Counted from the first letter of the stretch, positions 50,034-58,247 are shown. The stretch: DNA of 64,000 nucleotides from Parcubacteria group bacterium GW2011_GWB1_42_6 (GCA_000997475.1 LCEC01000001.1:1-64000); one strand, 5' to 3'. The notes: generated from the sequence alone by a model not told the origin. Numbers and translations: made by a program.

Positions 50034-51911
50034 ATGGCGAAATTGATTTATTTAAAACCGAATCAAGACATAACTTCGATAATCGGCTATCTTTGGCAAA
50101 CCAAAGAACCTGAAATCGCGCTCGTTGCTCCAAAAAATTCGGTTTTATTGGAGAATCGCATTGCGCTTAAAATTCTCAAAAGAGAAGCGGACAACTGCGA
50201 AAAAGAGATAATTTTTGTCATCAAGGATTCGGAAAGCCGCGAAGCGGTGGAAGATCTGGGCTTTAAAACCAAAGTTTCCTGGCCGAAAAGCGAAATAAGC
50301 GAAGAAGAATCCGAAGAGGAAGAAAAAGTTATCAAAGAAATGCCGGCTGAAGATTACCAATTGATGATTGGCAATCAGCTGAAGATAAAGCACGGAGCGG
50401 CTTCCAAGATCCGCTTTAGCGACATCAAAAAACCCGGGAATAAGAAAAAAGATTCGGATGAAAAAATTAAGAAAATAAAATCAGCCGAAGAAAGCGAAGA
50501 TGATTTTATTTTGGGACATTTGGCGGAACCGGAAAAAGAATTTTCTTTGCCCATTCCCCAAGAAACCGATGATTTTAAGGAGAAAGCGGAGACTTTCCTT
50601 AAAATAAAAAATTTCGCTCCGCGCGAAGAAATTAAAGAAGAAACGGTTCAAGAAGAATCTGTTCCTTTTGAAAAAATATTTGGCCGGGAAGAAAAGGAGA
50701 TATTCATTAAGCCGCAAATTCATAACTTTTCCAAGAAGAAATTTTCCGGTTTCAAATTTCCTGATTTTTCTTCAAAGATCGTCATGCTTTTTGTCGGTTC
50801 GGCCGTGATTGTGGCGGGATTGGTTTTTTATTTTGTTTTGCCCAAAGCCGAAATCGAGGTTGTTCCAAAGGTGGAGGCGACCGAACAAGATTTAAACGTT
50901 GTGGCCGACAAGGGATCGGCGTTTATTGATTTGGGGAAAGGCGTAATTCCGGCGCAAGTGATTCGTTTTGATAAAAAATCATCTCGGGAATTCAACACTA
51001 CGGGTGAAAGCCAAGCCAACGAGAAAGCTCGAGGCGTTATGACGGTTTATAATGAATACAGCTCTTCGCCGCAGGGCTTGGTTGAAAAAACGCGTTTTGT
51101 TTCGGCGGATGGAAAAGTTTTTCGGACCGTCAAATCCATCACTGTTCCGGGAGCTAAAATCAGCGAAGGGAAAGTGATCGCGAGTTCAATAGATGTTGAG
51201 GTGGCGGCCGACGAAGCGGGCGAATCGTATAATATTTCTCCGGGAAAATTTTTAATCCCCGGTTTTCAGGGATCGCCAAAATACGAAGGTTTCTACGGCA
51301 TAACCAAAGACGCCATGTACGGCGGCACGACGGGAATTTCTAAAATTGTTTCGGCGGATGATGTCGAAATGGCCAAAAATGAAATCTGGGCGGATCTTCA
51401 AAAAGATTTGGAGAGCGACATAAAAACGCAAACGCCCGAAGGGTTGAAACTTTTGCCGGAAGCCAAAAAATTGGAAATCAGCTCATTCGATCCATCCGTT
51501 AAGGCGGGCGGCCGGGCTGATAAATTCACGATGACGGTCAAAGGAACCGGAATTCTCATTTTTTTTGACGAGCGCGACATTATTGAATTAGCCAGAGAAA
51601 ATTCGGAAATTGAATCTTTGGAAAGCAAAGATTATTCCGATAAATTGTCGGAAGTTGTTTATTCCGAAGTTAGCGCTGATTTTGAAAAAAGCAAAATAAG
51701 TTTTAAAGCAAAGGTGGGGGAAAAATTGGTTTGGAAAATCAATGATTCCATTCTTAAGAGATTGATCGCCGGCCGGAATGAAACTGAAATCAGAACGATT
51801 TTGAATGACCGCGAAGAAGTGTTGAGCGCCAGGATTCTTTTCTGGCCTTTCTGGGTGGATGCCGTGCCTGATAACCCGGACAGAGTGAATGTGAGCGTTA
51901 AAACGGATTGA
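50034..51911 (+). CDS. Large single-pass membrane protein, baseplate J-like extracellular part
   Basis: 625 residues. The N-terminal ~90 residues are an alpha/beta cytosolic domain (IYLKPNQDITSIIGYLWQTK, IALVAPKNSVLLENRIALKI) resembling a conserved nucleotide-binding-like fold. A long charged, Glu/Lys-rich linker follows, then one membrane helix at about residues 250-268 (IVMLFVGSAVIVAGLVFYFV) and an exported beta-rich region with GVMTVYNEYSSSPQGLVEKT and GTGILIFFDERDI. I associate this layout with CPR genomes; the function is unknown, possibly in surface structure assembly. Confidence 0.65.
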   Translation: MAKLIYLKPNQDITSIIGYLWQTKEPEIALVAPKNSVLLENRIALKILKREADNCEKEIIFVIKDSESREAVEDLGFKTKVSWPKSEISEEESEEEEKVIKEMPAEDYQLMIGNQLKIKHGAASKIRFSDIKKPGNKKKDSDEKIKKIKSAEESEDDFILGHLAEPEKEFSLPIPQETDDFKEKAETFLKIKNFAPREEIKEETVQEESVPFEKIFGREEKEIFIKPQIHNFSKKKFSGFKFPDFSSKIVMLFVGSAVIVAGLVFYFVLPKAEIEVVPKVEATEQDLNVVADKGSAFIDLGKGVIPAQVIRFDKKSSREFNTTGESQANEKARGVMTVYNEYSSSPQGLVEKTRFVSADGKVFRTVKSITVPGAKISEGKVIASSIDVEVAADEAGESYNISPGKFLIPGFQGSPKYEGFYGITKDAMYGGTTGISKIVSADDVEMAKNEIWADLQKDLESDIKTQTPEGLKLLPEAKKLEISSFDPSVKAGGRADKFTMTVKGTGILIFFDERDIIELARENSEIESLESKDYSDKLSEVVYSEVSADFEKSKISFKAKVGEKLVWKINDSILKRLIAGRNETEIRTILNDREEVLSARILFWPFWVDAVPDNPDRVNVSVKTD

Positions 51912-52006
51912 TTCTGCGGTGGGGGTTGACGAAAGCGGCTTTTGGGTATAACATTGTAATAAGCTGAAAATCAGACAAAAAGCTTTAATTTTAAGACCAG
52001 TTCCGA

Positions 52007-52225
52007 GTGGGAAAAGAAAATTTTATAAAAAAGAACGGACGTGTTGTTGAAGCGTTGCCTAATGCCACTTTCAGAGTGAAATTGGAAGACGATTCGGAAA
52101 TTCTAGCTCATCTTTCAGGAAAGATGAGGATGAATTTTATCCGGGTGATGATGGGCGATAAAGTGGCGGTGGAAATGAGCCCGTATGATAATACGAAAGG
52201 CAGAATTGTTTTTCGGGAGAAATGA
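52007..52225 (+). CDS. infA: Translation initiation factor IF-1
   Basis: 72 residues, the normal length, from GTG 52007. The S1-like OB fold is clear: [39 protein letters not shown], then [18 protein letters not shown]. It stands at the head of the alpha-operon ribosomal gene set, its usual place. A weak promoter-like TTGACG...TATAAC (51927-51953, short spacing) precedes it. IF-1 binds the 30S A site during initiation. Confidence 0.95.
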   Translation: MGKENFIKKNGRVVEALPNATFRVKLEDDSEILAHLSGKMRMNFIRVMMGDKVAVEMSPYDNTKGRIVFREK

Positions 52226-52330
52226 TTTTCAACCAACCGTGCTAAGCAATCCTTCTTCTTCGATGAAGAGGTTCCGCGGAAGCAAAGCGGAGCTGACGGT
52301 GCGTTTAGCGCGTTTTGTATTGGTTTTTTT

Positions 52331-52437
52331 CCTCACTAATTACGAATAAATTTACTCCAATTACGAATAATTATAGATTAATTGCGAGATGATGCGCTTC
52401 ATTCGTAATTAGTTCTTAATTCGTAATTGGCGAGGAT
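52331..52437 (+). repeat. TTCGTAATT palindrome before rpmJ, with GAGG in one arm and CCTC in the other
   Basis: Left arm CCTCACTAATTACGAATA and right arm TTCGTAATTGGCGAGG pair, with a second inner pair of TTACGAA/TTCGTAA words. The GAGGA before the rpmJ ATG is therefore opposed by CCTC in a stem. Confidence 0.85.
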
Positions 52438-52439
52438 TC

Positions 52440-52553
52440 ATGAAAGTTCGCGCTTCGGTTAAAAAAATATGCCAGAAATGCAAACTCGTGCGCCGAAAAG
52501 GCAAATTGCGGGTTATTTGCGCGATCAAAAAACATAATCAAAGACAAGGATGA
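52440..52553 (+). CDS. rpmJ: 50S ribosomal protein L36
   Basis: 37 residues: [20 protein letters not shown] then [17 protein letters not shown]. It matches L36 along its length; of the usual C-x2-C...C...H zinc ligands it keeps C11, C14, C27 and H32. The gene lies between infA and rpsM as in most bacteria. The start is fixed by GAGGA 6 bp upstream in the repeat arm. Confidence 0.95.
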   Translation: MKVRASVKKICQKCKLVRRKGKLRVICAIKKHNQRQG

Positions 52554-52556
52554 AAT

Positions 52557-52645
52557 CATTTTAACATTTTAGCATTTTAGCATTTTAGCATTTGAATTAT
52601 TGAATTTTGTTAATATGCTAACATGTTGATATGTTAAAATGACTA
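52557..52645 (+). repeat. CATTTTAG direct and inverted repeats before rpsM
   Basis: Three CATTTTAG units in a row (52565-52592, preceded by AACATTTTAG), then AATATGCTAACATG...ATGTTAAAATG forming the opposing arm, ending 3-4 bp before the rpsM start. Confidence 0.75.
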
Positions 52646-52648
52646 GCC

Positions 52649-53038
52649 ATGCCCAGAATCGCGGGAGTAAATATTCCGGATAATAAAGTGATCGTCATCG
52701 CCCTCACGTATATTTACGGAATCGGGCGGACTTTGAGCAATAAAATTTTAGCCCAAGCAAAAATCGATCCGGGGGCGCGGGCCAATAAACTTTCGGCTGA
52801 TGAAATTAACCGATTGAGAGAAATTATCGAAAAAGGATTGAGAGTCGAGGGGGAATTAAGGCGCGAAAGGATGATGAACGTGAAAAGGTTGAAAGATATC
52901 GGTTCATACCGCGGGATAAGACATATCAAAGGTTTGCCGGTTCGAGGCCAAAGAACGAAAACAAACACCAGAACCGTTCGCGGAAATATCCGCAAGACTA
53001 TGGGTTCGGGCAGGAAGGCTTCGGCGGAAAAGACATAA
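52649..53038 (+). CDS. rpsM: 30S ribosomal protein S13
   Basis: 129 residues: [40 protein letters not shown], the helix-two-turns-helix [20 protein letters not shown], and the C-terminal [20 protein letters not shown] tail that contacts the P-site tRNA. It is complete. It is followed by a 185-bp repeat-filled spacer before rpsK, unusual for an operon that is normally tight. Confidence 0.97.
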   Translation: MPRIAGVNIPDNKVIVIALTYIYGIGRTLSNKILAQAKIDPGARANKLSADEINRLREIIEKGLRVEGELRRERMMNVKRLKDIGSYRGIRHIKGLPVRGQRTKTNTRTVRGNIRKTMGSGRKASAEKT

Positions 53039-53040
53039 AT

Positions 53041-53205
53041 CTCGCTTCGCCCGCTTCTTTTCAAAAAACGCCAAAGCCGCATAACAAACAAATCATTTGG
53101 CTTTGGCTAAGCGCTCAACGCGCCGCATAAGACTATTTCAATATAAACAGCTTATGCCTTGGGCGCGTCTCGCGATTTTTTTGAAAAGAACGGGCTTGCT
53201 CGTCG
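53041..53205. repeat. Long palindromic element between rpsM and rpsK
   Basis: GCCCGCTTCTTTTCAAAAAA pairs with TTTTTTTGAAAAGAACGGGC (outer arms ~20 bp). Inside are GCCAAAGCC/GGCTTTGGC-type and GCGCG words. No ORF is present. Confidence 0.75.
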
Positions 53206-53223
53206 ATAATAAAATCTAAATTC

Positions 53224-53685
53224 ATGGGAAAGAAAAAAATTCAAACACAAAGCGAACAGGAAGCGTTGAAAGAAAAAGAAGTTCAGGAATCAGCTCAAAA
53301 GAAAGCCGTTGCGGCTCAACAGACTTCCGTTAAAAAAGGCGTTGAAAAAGGCAAGGTTTTCATCCAATCGACCTATAACAACACTTTGATTTCTTTTTGC
53401 GACTTCAAGGGAAATATTATAGCCTGGTCAAGCGCCGGTTCTTTGGGATTCAAGGGACCGAAAAAAGCGACTCCGTATGCCGCTTCCAAAGTTATTGAAA
53501 CATTGGTTGAAAAAATCAAGAAAGTCGGTATGAAGGAAGTTGACGTGTTTGTCAAAGGAATCGGCAGCGGCCGGGAAGCGGCCGTGAGAGCGATTGCCGC
53601 GCAGGGGATGTTAATAAATTCAATTAAAGACGTGACTCCGGTGCCTCATAATGGCTGCCGGCCCAGGAAAGTGAGAAGAGTCTAG
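53224..53685 (+). CDS. rpsK: 30S ribosomal protein S11 with N-terminal extension
   Basis: 153 residues, about 25 longer than usual. The first ~37 residues are a Lys/Gln/Glu-rich, low-complexity extension (KKKIQTQSEQEALKEKEVQE). S11 proper starts at EKGKVFIQSTYNNTLISFCD and contains WSSAGSLGFKGPKKATPYAA, VKGIGSGREAAVRAI and DVTPVPHNGCRPRKVRRV. It sits in the platform of the 30S subunit. The extension may be disordered or bind rRNA. Confidence 0.96.
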   Translation: MGKKKIQTQSEQEALKEKEVQESAQKKAVAAQQTSVKKGVEKGKVFIQSTYNNTLISFCDFKGNIIAWSSAGSLGFKGPKKATPYAASKVIETLVEKIKKVGMKEVDVFVKGIGSGREAAVRAIAAQGMLINSIKDVTPVPHNGCRPRKVRRV

Positions 53686-53687
53686 AA

Positions 53688-53779
53688 CCCTACGGAATTA
53701 CGGATTAGTACGGATATTACGGATTCAAATTGGATTTATCCGTATATTCGTAAAAATCCGTAAATCTATAGAAAACCAC
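53688..53779 (+). repeat. CCCTACGGAATTACGG family repeat, copy 2, before rpsD
   Basis: The first ~40 bp match 24685-24724 with one visible change; the right arm (ATCCGTATATTCGT...ATCCGTAAAT) makes it palindromic. It ends 1 bp before the rpsD ATG. Confidence 0.8.
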
Positions 53780-53780
53780 A

Positions 53781-54413
53781 ATGGCAAGATTAACTGAAGC
53801 AAAATGCAGAAAATGCCGCCGAATGGGTGAAAAACTCTTTTTAAGAGGTGATCGCTGTTTTTCGGCCAAGTGCGCCGTGACAAGACGAGCCGTTGCTTCC
53901 GGAAGAAGACAAGGCAGAGGCCGCCGAGGCGGAATTTCTGAATTTGGGCGCCAACTTTCAGAAAAGCAAAAAGTCAAAAGAATCTACGGCGTTTTGGAAA
54001 GGCAGTTTAAAAATTATTTTGAAAAAGCGCAAGGAAGCAAAGGCGACACTCGTCAAAATTTGATTCAACTTTTGGAAAGCCGCTTGGATAATGTCGTTTT
54101 TCGCTTGGGTTGGGCCAAATCAAGAGCGGCCGCGAGGCAAATCGTGAATCACGGCCACATTTTGGTTAACGGGAAAAAATTGGATATTCCTTCTTACGAG
54201 GTGAAGGTTAACGATAAAATTTCTCCGAAAGAAAAAATAAGAAAATCGAAGTTGATGGAAGAAATTATTCCGTCATTGAAAAAACATGAATTGCCGGGAT
54301 GGCTTGGAATGGATCCGGAAACTTTAGAAGCGAAAGCCTTAAGCCGTCCTTCGGTTGAAGATTTGGGAGATTTGAGCTCAATCGGCTTGATAGTTGAATT
54401 TTATTCAAGGTAA
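53781..54413 (+). CDS. rpsD: 30S ribosomal protein S4
   Basis: 210 residues. The N-terminal zinc-type knuckle is intact (CRKCRRMGEKLFLRGDRC, then AKC), followed by GRRGGISEFGRQLSEKQKVK. The S4 RNA-binding domain is RLDNVVFRLGWAKSRAAARQ with IVNHGHILVNGKKLDIPSY. It nucleates 30S assembly on 16S rRNA and can also be an autoregulator of this operon in other bacteria; no such mRNA site was identified here. Confidence 0.97.
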   Translation: MARLTEAKCRKCRRMGEKLFLRGDRCFSAKCAVTRRAVASGRRQGRGRRGGISEFGRQLSEKQKVKRIYGVLERQFKNYFEKAQGSKGDTRQNLIQLLESRLDNVVFRLGWAKSRAAARQIVNHGHILVNGKKLDIPSYEVKVNDKISPKEKIRKSKLMEEIIPSLKKHELPGWLGMDPETLEAKALSRPSVEDLGDLSSIGLIVEFYSR

Positions 54414-54416
54414 TTC

Positions 54417-54520
54417 GCTCCTCACCAATTACGAATAAATCCAATCCAATTACGAATTAAAGCCGGCTACGAATAGTTTTATATTCGTAATTGGTTCCAA
54501 TTCGTAATTAGCGAGGAAAA
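54417..54520 (+). repeat. TTCGTAATT palindrome before rpoA with the ribosome binding site in its stem
   Basis: Left arm CTCCTCACCAATTACGAATA and right arm TTCGTAATTAGCGAGGA pair; inner CCAATTACGAATT/AATTCGTAATTGG arms also match. GAGGA lies 6 bp before ATG 54523. Same family as the spacers before rpmJ and speB. Confidence 0.88.
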
Positions 54521-54522
54521 AT

Positions 54523-55452
54523 ATGCAAATTAATCTTCCGCAAAGCACGAAGCAAATAAAATCCGAGCATAACCGGGCAATTTTTGAAGTTGAAGGGCTT
54601 TATCCCGGATACGGAGTTACTTTGGGAAACGCTTTAAGAAGAGCGCTTCTTTCTTCTTTGAAAGGAGCTGCTATCACCGGAGTTAAAATCAAAGGAGCGC
54701 AGCATGAATTTTCCGCGATTCCGGGCATTTCTGAAGATGTGATTGAAATTATTTTAAATTTGAGGCAAATTCGTTTTAAACTTCATTCCGACGAGCCGGT
54801 CAAATTAAATTTATCCGTTAAGGGAGAAAAAGAAGTCAAGGCTTCGGACATTCAAACAACTTCCGAAGTTGAGATAATCAATCCTGAAGCGCGCATTGCC
54901 ACTCTGAATGACAAGAAAGCGGAATTGGAAATGGAAATTGAAGTGGAAAGCGGCTTTGGTTTTGTTCCGGTGGAAATCAGGAGAAAAGAAAAACTCGAGA
55001 TCGGTTTGATTGCCGTTGATGCCGTTTTCGCGCCGATTAAAAAAGTTAATTTTGAAGTTGAAAATATGCGCGTGGGAGACAGGACTGATTTTAATCGCTT
55101 GAGACTTGACATCGAAACTGATGGCAGCATTACTCCGCAGGACGCTTTTCACAAATCATGCGAGATTCTGGTCGCTCAATTCAATTCTTTGATCGGCGAA
55201 AAAAAGGAAGAAGAGGAAAGCGGCCAAAAGGAAGAAGAAGCGCAAGATTCGGGAAAAATAAAGATTGAAGATTTAAAGCTTTCCACCCGGACCGCCAACG
55301 CTTTGGCGGAAGCGGGAATAAAAACAGCGGGAGGCTTGGCCAAAAAGACCGAAGATTCTTTGAGGGAAATGGAAGGAATGGGAGAAAAAGGAATTACCGA
55401 AGTGAAGAAAGCTTTAAAGAAATTGGGATTGGGCTTAAAAGAAGAGGTGTAA
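54523..55452 (+). CDS. rpoA: DNA-directed RNA polymerase subunit alpha
   Basis: 309 residues. The N-terminal assembly domain shows FEVEGLYPGYGVTLGNALRR, ALLSSLKGAAITGVKIKGAQ, HEFSAIPGISEDVIEIILNL and DRTDFNRLRLDIETDGSITP. A Glu/Lys-rich linker (residues 226-245) joins the C-terminal helix-hairpin domain (IKIEDLKLSTRTANALAEAG, then MGEKGITEVKKALKKLG) that binds UP elements and activators. It is complete and in its usual place after rpsD. Confidence 0.97.
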   Translation: MQINLPQSTKQIKSEHNRAIFEVEGLYPGYGVTLGNALRRALLSSLKGAAITGVKIKGAQHEFSAIPGISEDVIEIILNLRQIRFKLHSDEPVKLNLSVKGEKEVKASDIQTTSEVEIINPEARIATLNDKKAELEMEIEVESGFGFVPVEIRRKEKLEIGLIAVDAVFAPIKKVNFEVENMRVGDRTDFNRLRLDIETDGSITPQDAFHKSCEILVAQFNSLIGEKKEEEESGQKEEEAQDSGKIKIEDLKLSTRTANALAEAGIKTAGGLAKKTEDSLREMEGMGEKGITEVKKALKKLGLGLKEEV

Positions 55453-55454
55453 TG

Positions 55455-55558
55455 CCAATCTGCGAATGACACGCAAATGCCGCAAATTTATTCGTATGCA
55501 CGCAATTTGCATGCTATTCGCAGAATTTGAATAAAATTTGTAAATTGGAATTATATTT
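55455..55558 (+). repeat. GCGAA-word palindrome before rplQ
   Basis: CCAATCTGCGAATG... pairs with ...CTATTCGCAG and ...AAATTGG. Its last ~32 bp (TTTGAATAAAATTTGTAAAT, then TGGAATTATATTT) recur before the glycosyltransferase at 61876, again ending at the start codon. Confidence 0.8.
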
Positions 55559-55891
55559 ATGAGAAAATTCGGAAGAGAAACGGATCAGCGCCGGGCATTT
55601 ATCAGAAGCTTGGCTTCCAATCTCGTTTTAAACGAAAAAATAAAGACCACCGAAGCTCGCGCAAAAGAATTGCGCTCTTTCGTGGAAAGAATTATAACCC
55701 AAACCAAAAGCGGAAATTTGGCCGGATTAAGATTGGCCAAAAAAGAACTTTCCGCGCCGGCTTTAAAAAAACTTTCAAAAGAAATAGCTCCTCGTTTTAA
55801 AGAAAAAAGGAGCGGCTATACCCGCATTACCAAACTTGGACGCAGAATGAGCGACAGCGCCAGCATGGCTTTTATCGAGTTGATCAAATAA
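55559..55891 (+). CDS. rplQ: 50S ribosomal protein L17
   Basis: 110 residues: MRKFGRETDQRRAFIRSLAS, then LVLNEKIKTTEARAKELRSF, VERIITQTKSG and the C-terminal SGYTRITKLGRRMSDSASMA. Compact L17 of normal domain length. It starts 1 bp after the repeat and is followed 1 bp later by rplM. Confidence 0.96.
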   Translation: MRKFGRETDQRRAFIRSLASNLVLNEKIKTTEARAKELRSFVERIITQTKSGNLAGLRLAKKELSAPALKKLSKEIAPRFKEKRSGYTRITKLGRRMSDSASMAFIELIK

Positions 55892-55892
55892 T

Positions 55893-56261
55893 ATGAAAAA
55901 AGAAACATTGACTCACACAATTGACGCTTCGGGTAAAATTTTGGGAAGATTAGCGGTTGATATCGCCGTGTTTTTGCGAGGCAAACAAAAGGTTGCTTTT
56001 TTGCCCTATATTGAGCCAACTGATCAGGTTATTGTTTTTAATGCTGAAAAGATCAAGGTGACCGGCAAAAAAATGGCCCAGAAGCTTTATCGAACTCACT
56101 CTCTTTATCCGGGCGGGCTAAAGGAAAAAAAACTCGAAGTGGCGTTTAAAAATAATCCTTCTTGGGTTTTGAAAGAAGCGGTTTACGGCATGTTGCCCAA
56201 AAACAGAACCCGCAATAAGATTATCAAAAATCTGAAAATTTATAACGGAGAAATCAAATAA
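55893..56261 (+). CDS. rplM: 50S ribosomal protein L13
   Basis: 122 residues, about 20 fewer than typical. The core is clear: IDASGKILGRLAVDIAVFLR, GKQKVAFLPYIEPTDQVIVF, NAEKIKVTGKKMAQKLYRTH, SLYPGGLKEKKLEV, and VYGMLPKNRTRNKIIKNLKI. The shortened C-terminus fits streamlined ribosomes. It is one of the earliest 50S assembly proteins and is paired with rpsI as usual. Confidence 0.95.
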   Translation: MKKETLTHTIDASGKILGRLAVDIAVFLRGKQKVAFLPYIEPTDQVIVFNAEKIKVTGKKMAQKLYRTHSLYPGGLKEKKLEVAFKNNPSWVLKEAVYGMLPKNRTRNKIIKNLKIYNGEIK

Positions 56262-56281
56262 ATCAAAGAATAGAATTTTTT

Positions 56282-56866
56282 ATGGAAAAGAAAACTACCA
56301 AAAAAACGGCCAAGCCGGCTGCCAAAAAGATTGCCAAGCCTCATCGCAAAGAAGAAAAAAAAGAGGAGATTATTGTCGCCCAGGCCGCGCCGGAAATAAA
56401 CAAAGAGATAATCGCCGAATCGGCTGAAATTTCAGCGAGTGAAATCAAGGAAAAAAAAGCCAAGAAATATTATGAAGCGGTTGGCCGAAGAAAAAACGCC
56501 ATTGCCCGCGTCAGACTTTCCACCATTAAACCTTTTGAAGGAGATGAAGGAAAAATAACGGTGAATGGAAAAGATTACCGGGAATATTTTCCGGGGCTTA
56601 ATCTCAAGCAAAATGTTGAATCTCCTTTGAGAAGATTAAAATCTCTTAATCGTTTTGAAGTGATCGCCAAAACCAACGGAGGCGGAATCAACGGCCAAGC
56701 CGAAGCGGTCCGCCACGGCATTTCAAGGACTTTGGTTGAATTCAACGCCGATTTTCGCAAGAAACTCAAGAAAGCCGGATTCTTGAAGCGCGATCCGAGA
56801 GTCAAAGAACGCCGCAAATTCGGCCTCAAGAAAGCCCGCCGAGCTCCGCAGTGGGCGAAAAGATAA
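56282..56866 (+). CDS. rpsI: 30S ribosomal protein S9 with long N-terminal extension
   Basis: 194 residues versus about 130. The first ~62 residues are a Lys/Ala/Glu-rich extension (KKTTKKTAKPAAKKIAKPHR, then EEKKEEIIVAQAAP). S9 begins at KKYYEAVGRRKNAIARVRLS and ends in RRKFGLKKARRAPQWAKR, whose final Lys-Arg reaches the P-site tRNA. The extension resembles histone-like tails and may add rRNA contacts. Similar in kind to the extension of S11 in this operon. Confidence 0.95.
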   Translation: MEKKTTKKTAKPAAKKIAKPHRKEEKKEEIIVAQAAPEINKEIIAESAEISASEIKEKKAKKYYEAVGRRKNAIARVRLSTIKPFEGDEGKITVNGKDYREYFPGLNLKQNVESPLRRLKSLNRFEVIAKTNGGGINGQAEAVRHGISRTLVEFNADFRKKLKKAGFLKRDPRVKERRKFGLKKARRAPQWAKR

Positions 56867-56881
56867 AATATATCTCGATCA

Positions 56882-56912
56882 AAAAAACTCTCTCGTTTGT
56901 CGAGGGAGTTTT
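56882..56912 (+). terminator. Terminator of the ribosomal operon
   Basis: AAACTCTCTCG/CGAGGGAGTTT stem with T5, 15 bp after rpsI. Confidence 0.9.
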
Positions 56913-56996
56913 TGATTGACTTATAATCATTGGTATATTAATATAATTAACATTCAAATAATGGGCTGTTCTTGCAATTTTAACAAGGAGGAAAAG

Positions 56997-57296
56997 GTGG
57001 AAAGGAATGCAGAAAAACTGATTTGTCAGGTTGAGGCGAATGCGAGAAATGCCGCTTATGCGCTTTGTCTTCGCGTATTTGCCCTTATCACGGTCCTTAT
57101 TGCTTTAGAGACTCGGATAAGAACATTGTATCGGCCATCAGATTTGTGGGTTTTATTATTTCTTTCGTTTTTATACATTGTTCTTTCTTTCAAACTCTCT
57201 TTTGATATAAAAAGGGAGAAAGAAGAAATAAACTCAAGGGAACTTGTAAAACACGCTTTGACTTACGATAGAGCAGGTTCGGATAATGAGATATAA
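56997..57296 (+). CDS. Small two-helix membrane protein
   Basis: 99 residues from GTG 56997, chosen because AAGGAGG lies 5 bp upstream; ATG 56964 and an earlier in-frame start have no such site. A soluble helical start (VERNAEKLICQVEANARNAA) leads into two hydrophobic segments, around residues 27-40 (LRVFALITVLIAL) and 53-68 (WVLLFLSFLYIVLSF), then a charged tail. No family is recognised. It is monocistronic, with a promoter-like TTGACT/TAATAT just upstream and a terminator after. Confidence 0.6.
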   Translation: MERNAEKLICQVEANARNAAYALCLRVFALITVLIALETRIRTLYRPSDLWVLLFLSFLYIVLSFKLSFDIKREKEEINSRELVKHALTYDRAGSDNEI

Positions 57297-57298
57297 AA

Positions 57299-57330
57299 AA
57301 AATCCCCGAGAAAAACTCGGGGATTTTTAA
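57299..57330 (+). terminator. Rho-independent terminator
   Basis: AAATCCCCGAG/CTCGGGGATTTTT stem-loop, 3 bp after the membrane protein stop. Confidence 0.9.
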
Positions 57331-57424
57331 ATTCTTGACTTATTTACATAAGAGGATCAATAATTAGTTTAAGCGCGAGGTTTCGATCTCGCTTGCCCTC
57401 TCACAATCACACAAGGAGGAGACC

Positions 57425-58183
57425 ATGGCTTCGGTCGGGTCTAAAGAGAAGAAAAGCAGAGCAAGGGTGCTTCTCGATTTTGCTCTTGGGGAAAAGCGTG
57501 TTTCTCTGGGCGGATTGTCTTTTTCGGAATTTGATGTTTTTTTGGAAGAAGTTCTGAAAATTGTTGACTTGCGGGAGATACGCGGTTTCGTGCCGCTAAG
57601 AGATCTCCTGACGATTAAACCCGAGGCGGTTATTGGAAGGACAAGAATCCACACTCTCGACATTGAGCAACTTGGTGCGGCTTCGGAGTTGCGCTTTTCG
57701 GCATATGAGTTTGAAAAAAATCCGCCGGATTTGGATTCTCATGTGTTAAGAATTTCGCGCGGTTGGAATTTCCACGATATTGTTTATAAAAGATACGAAT
57801 CCGAAGAGGAAACTCAAGACCGGGAGACCGCTCAATCGTGGGGAAATTCGTCTTACCATGCTTCGGGAAAGGGGACATTTTTGGTTGTTTGCCGGCCGCC
57901 CAATCACACCGGCGCGGAACAAAATTTGGCAATAATAGATTTTTTTTACAGAAAAGTTCCGCATAAGCCCAAGCATGTTGTGCATAAAGTTCACGCGACT
58001 TTTCTTCCGATTGGGAAATTCAGGCATTATTTCGGCCAGTCTTATCCCAAGATGGCTTGGGAAATAATAAGTGAATTAAGAACCGCTTGCTCTCGGACGG
58101 CCGCCGATCTGAGATCTCAAGCGACCGCCATGGAGAGGGACGAAACAAATCTGAAAAGAATCACAGAATCAACAACCTCGTGA
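57425..58183 (+). CDS. Hypothetical 252-residue soluble protein
   Basis: Not recognised. AAGGAGGAG lies ~5 bp before the ATG. The N-terminal region is helical (RARVLLDFALGEKRVSLGGL, FSEFDVFLEEVLKIVDLREI). The middle contains SHVLRISRGWNFHDIVYKRY and GKGTFLVVCRPPNHTGAEQN, strand-like and with Trp/His. Then comes a basic His-rich stretch (VPHKPKHVVHKVHATFLPIG) and a C-terminal helix. No signal, membrane segment or known catalytic motif is seen. It is a single gene bounded by terminators on both sides. Confidence 0.6.
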   Translation: MASVGSKEKKSRARVLLDFALGEKRVSLGGLSFSEFDVFLEEVLKIVDLREIRGFVPLRDLLTIKPEAVIGRTRIHTLDIEQLGAASELRFSAYEFEKNPPDLDSHVLRISRGWNFHDIVYKRYESEEETQDRETAQSWGNSSYHASGKGTFLVVCRPPNHTGAEQNLAIIDFFYRKVPHKPKHVVHKVHATFLPIGKFRHYFGQSYPKMAWEIISELRTACSRTAADLRSQATAMERDETNLKRITESTTS

Positions 58184-58201
58184 TTTTTTGCAGAATAACA
58201 A

Positions 58202-58237
58202 TAAAGCCGGTTCAAAAAGAGCCGGCTTATTTTTATT
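58202..58237 (+). terminator. Rho-independent terminator
   Basis: AAGCCGGTTC/GAGCCGGCTT stem with a T-rich tail, after the 252-residue protein gene. Confidence 0.82.
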
Positions 58238-58247
58238 CTTTAAAAAA

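Noticed and set aside
52557..52645. CRISPR array (CATTTTAG repeats)
   Set aside because: Units are 8-10 bp with no spacers and form a palindrome with the opposite arm; no cas genes are present.
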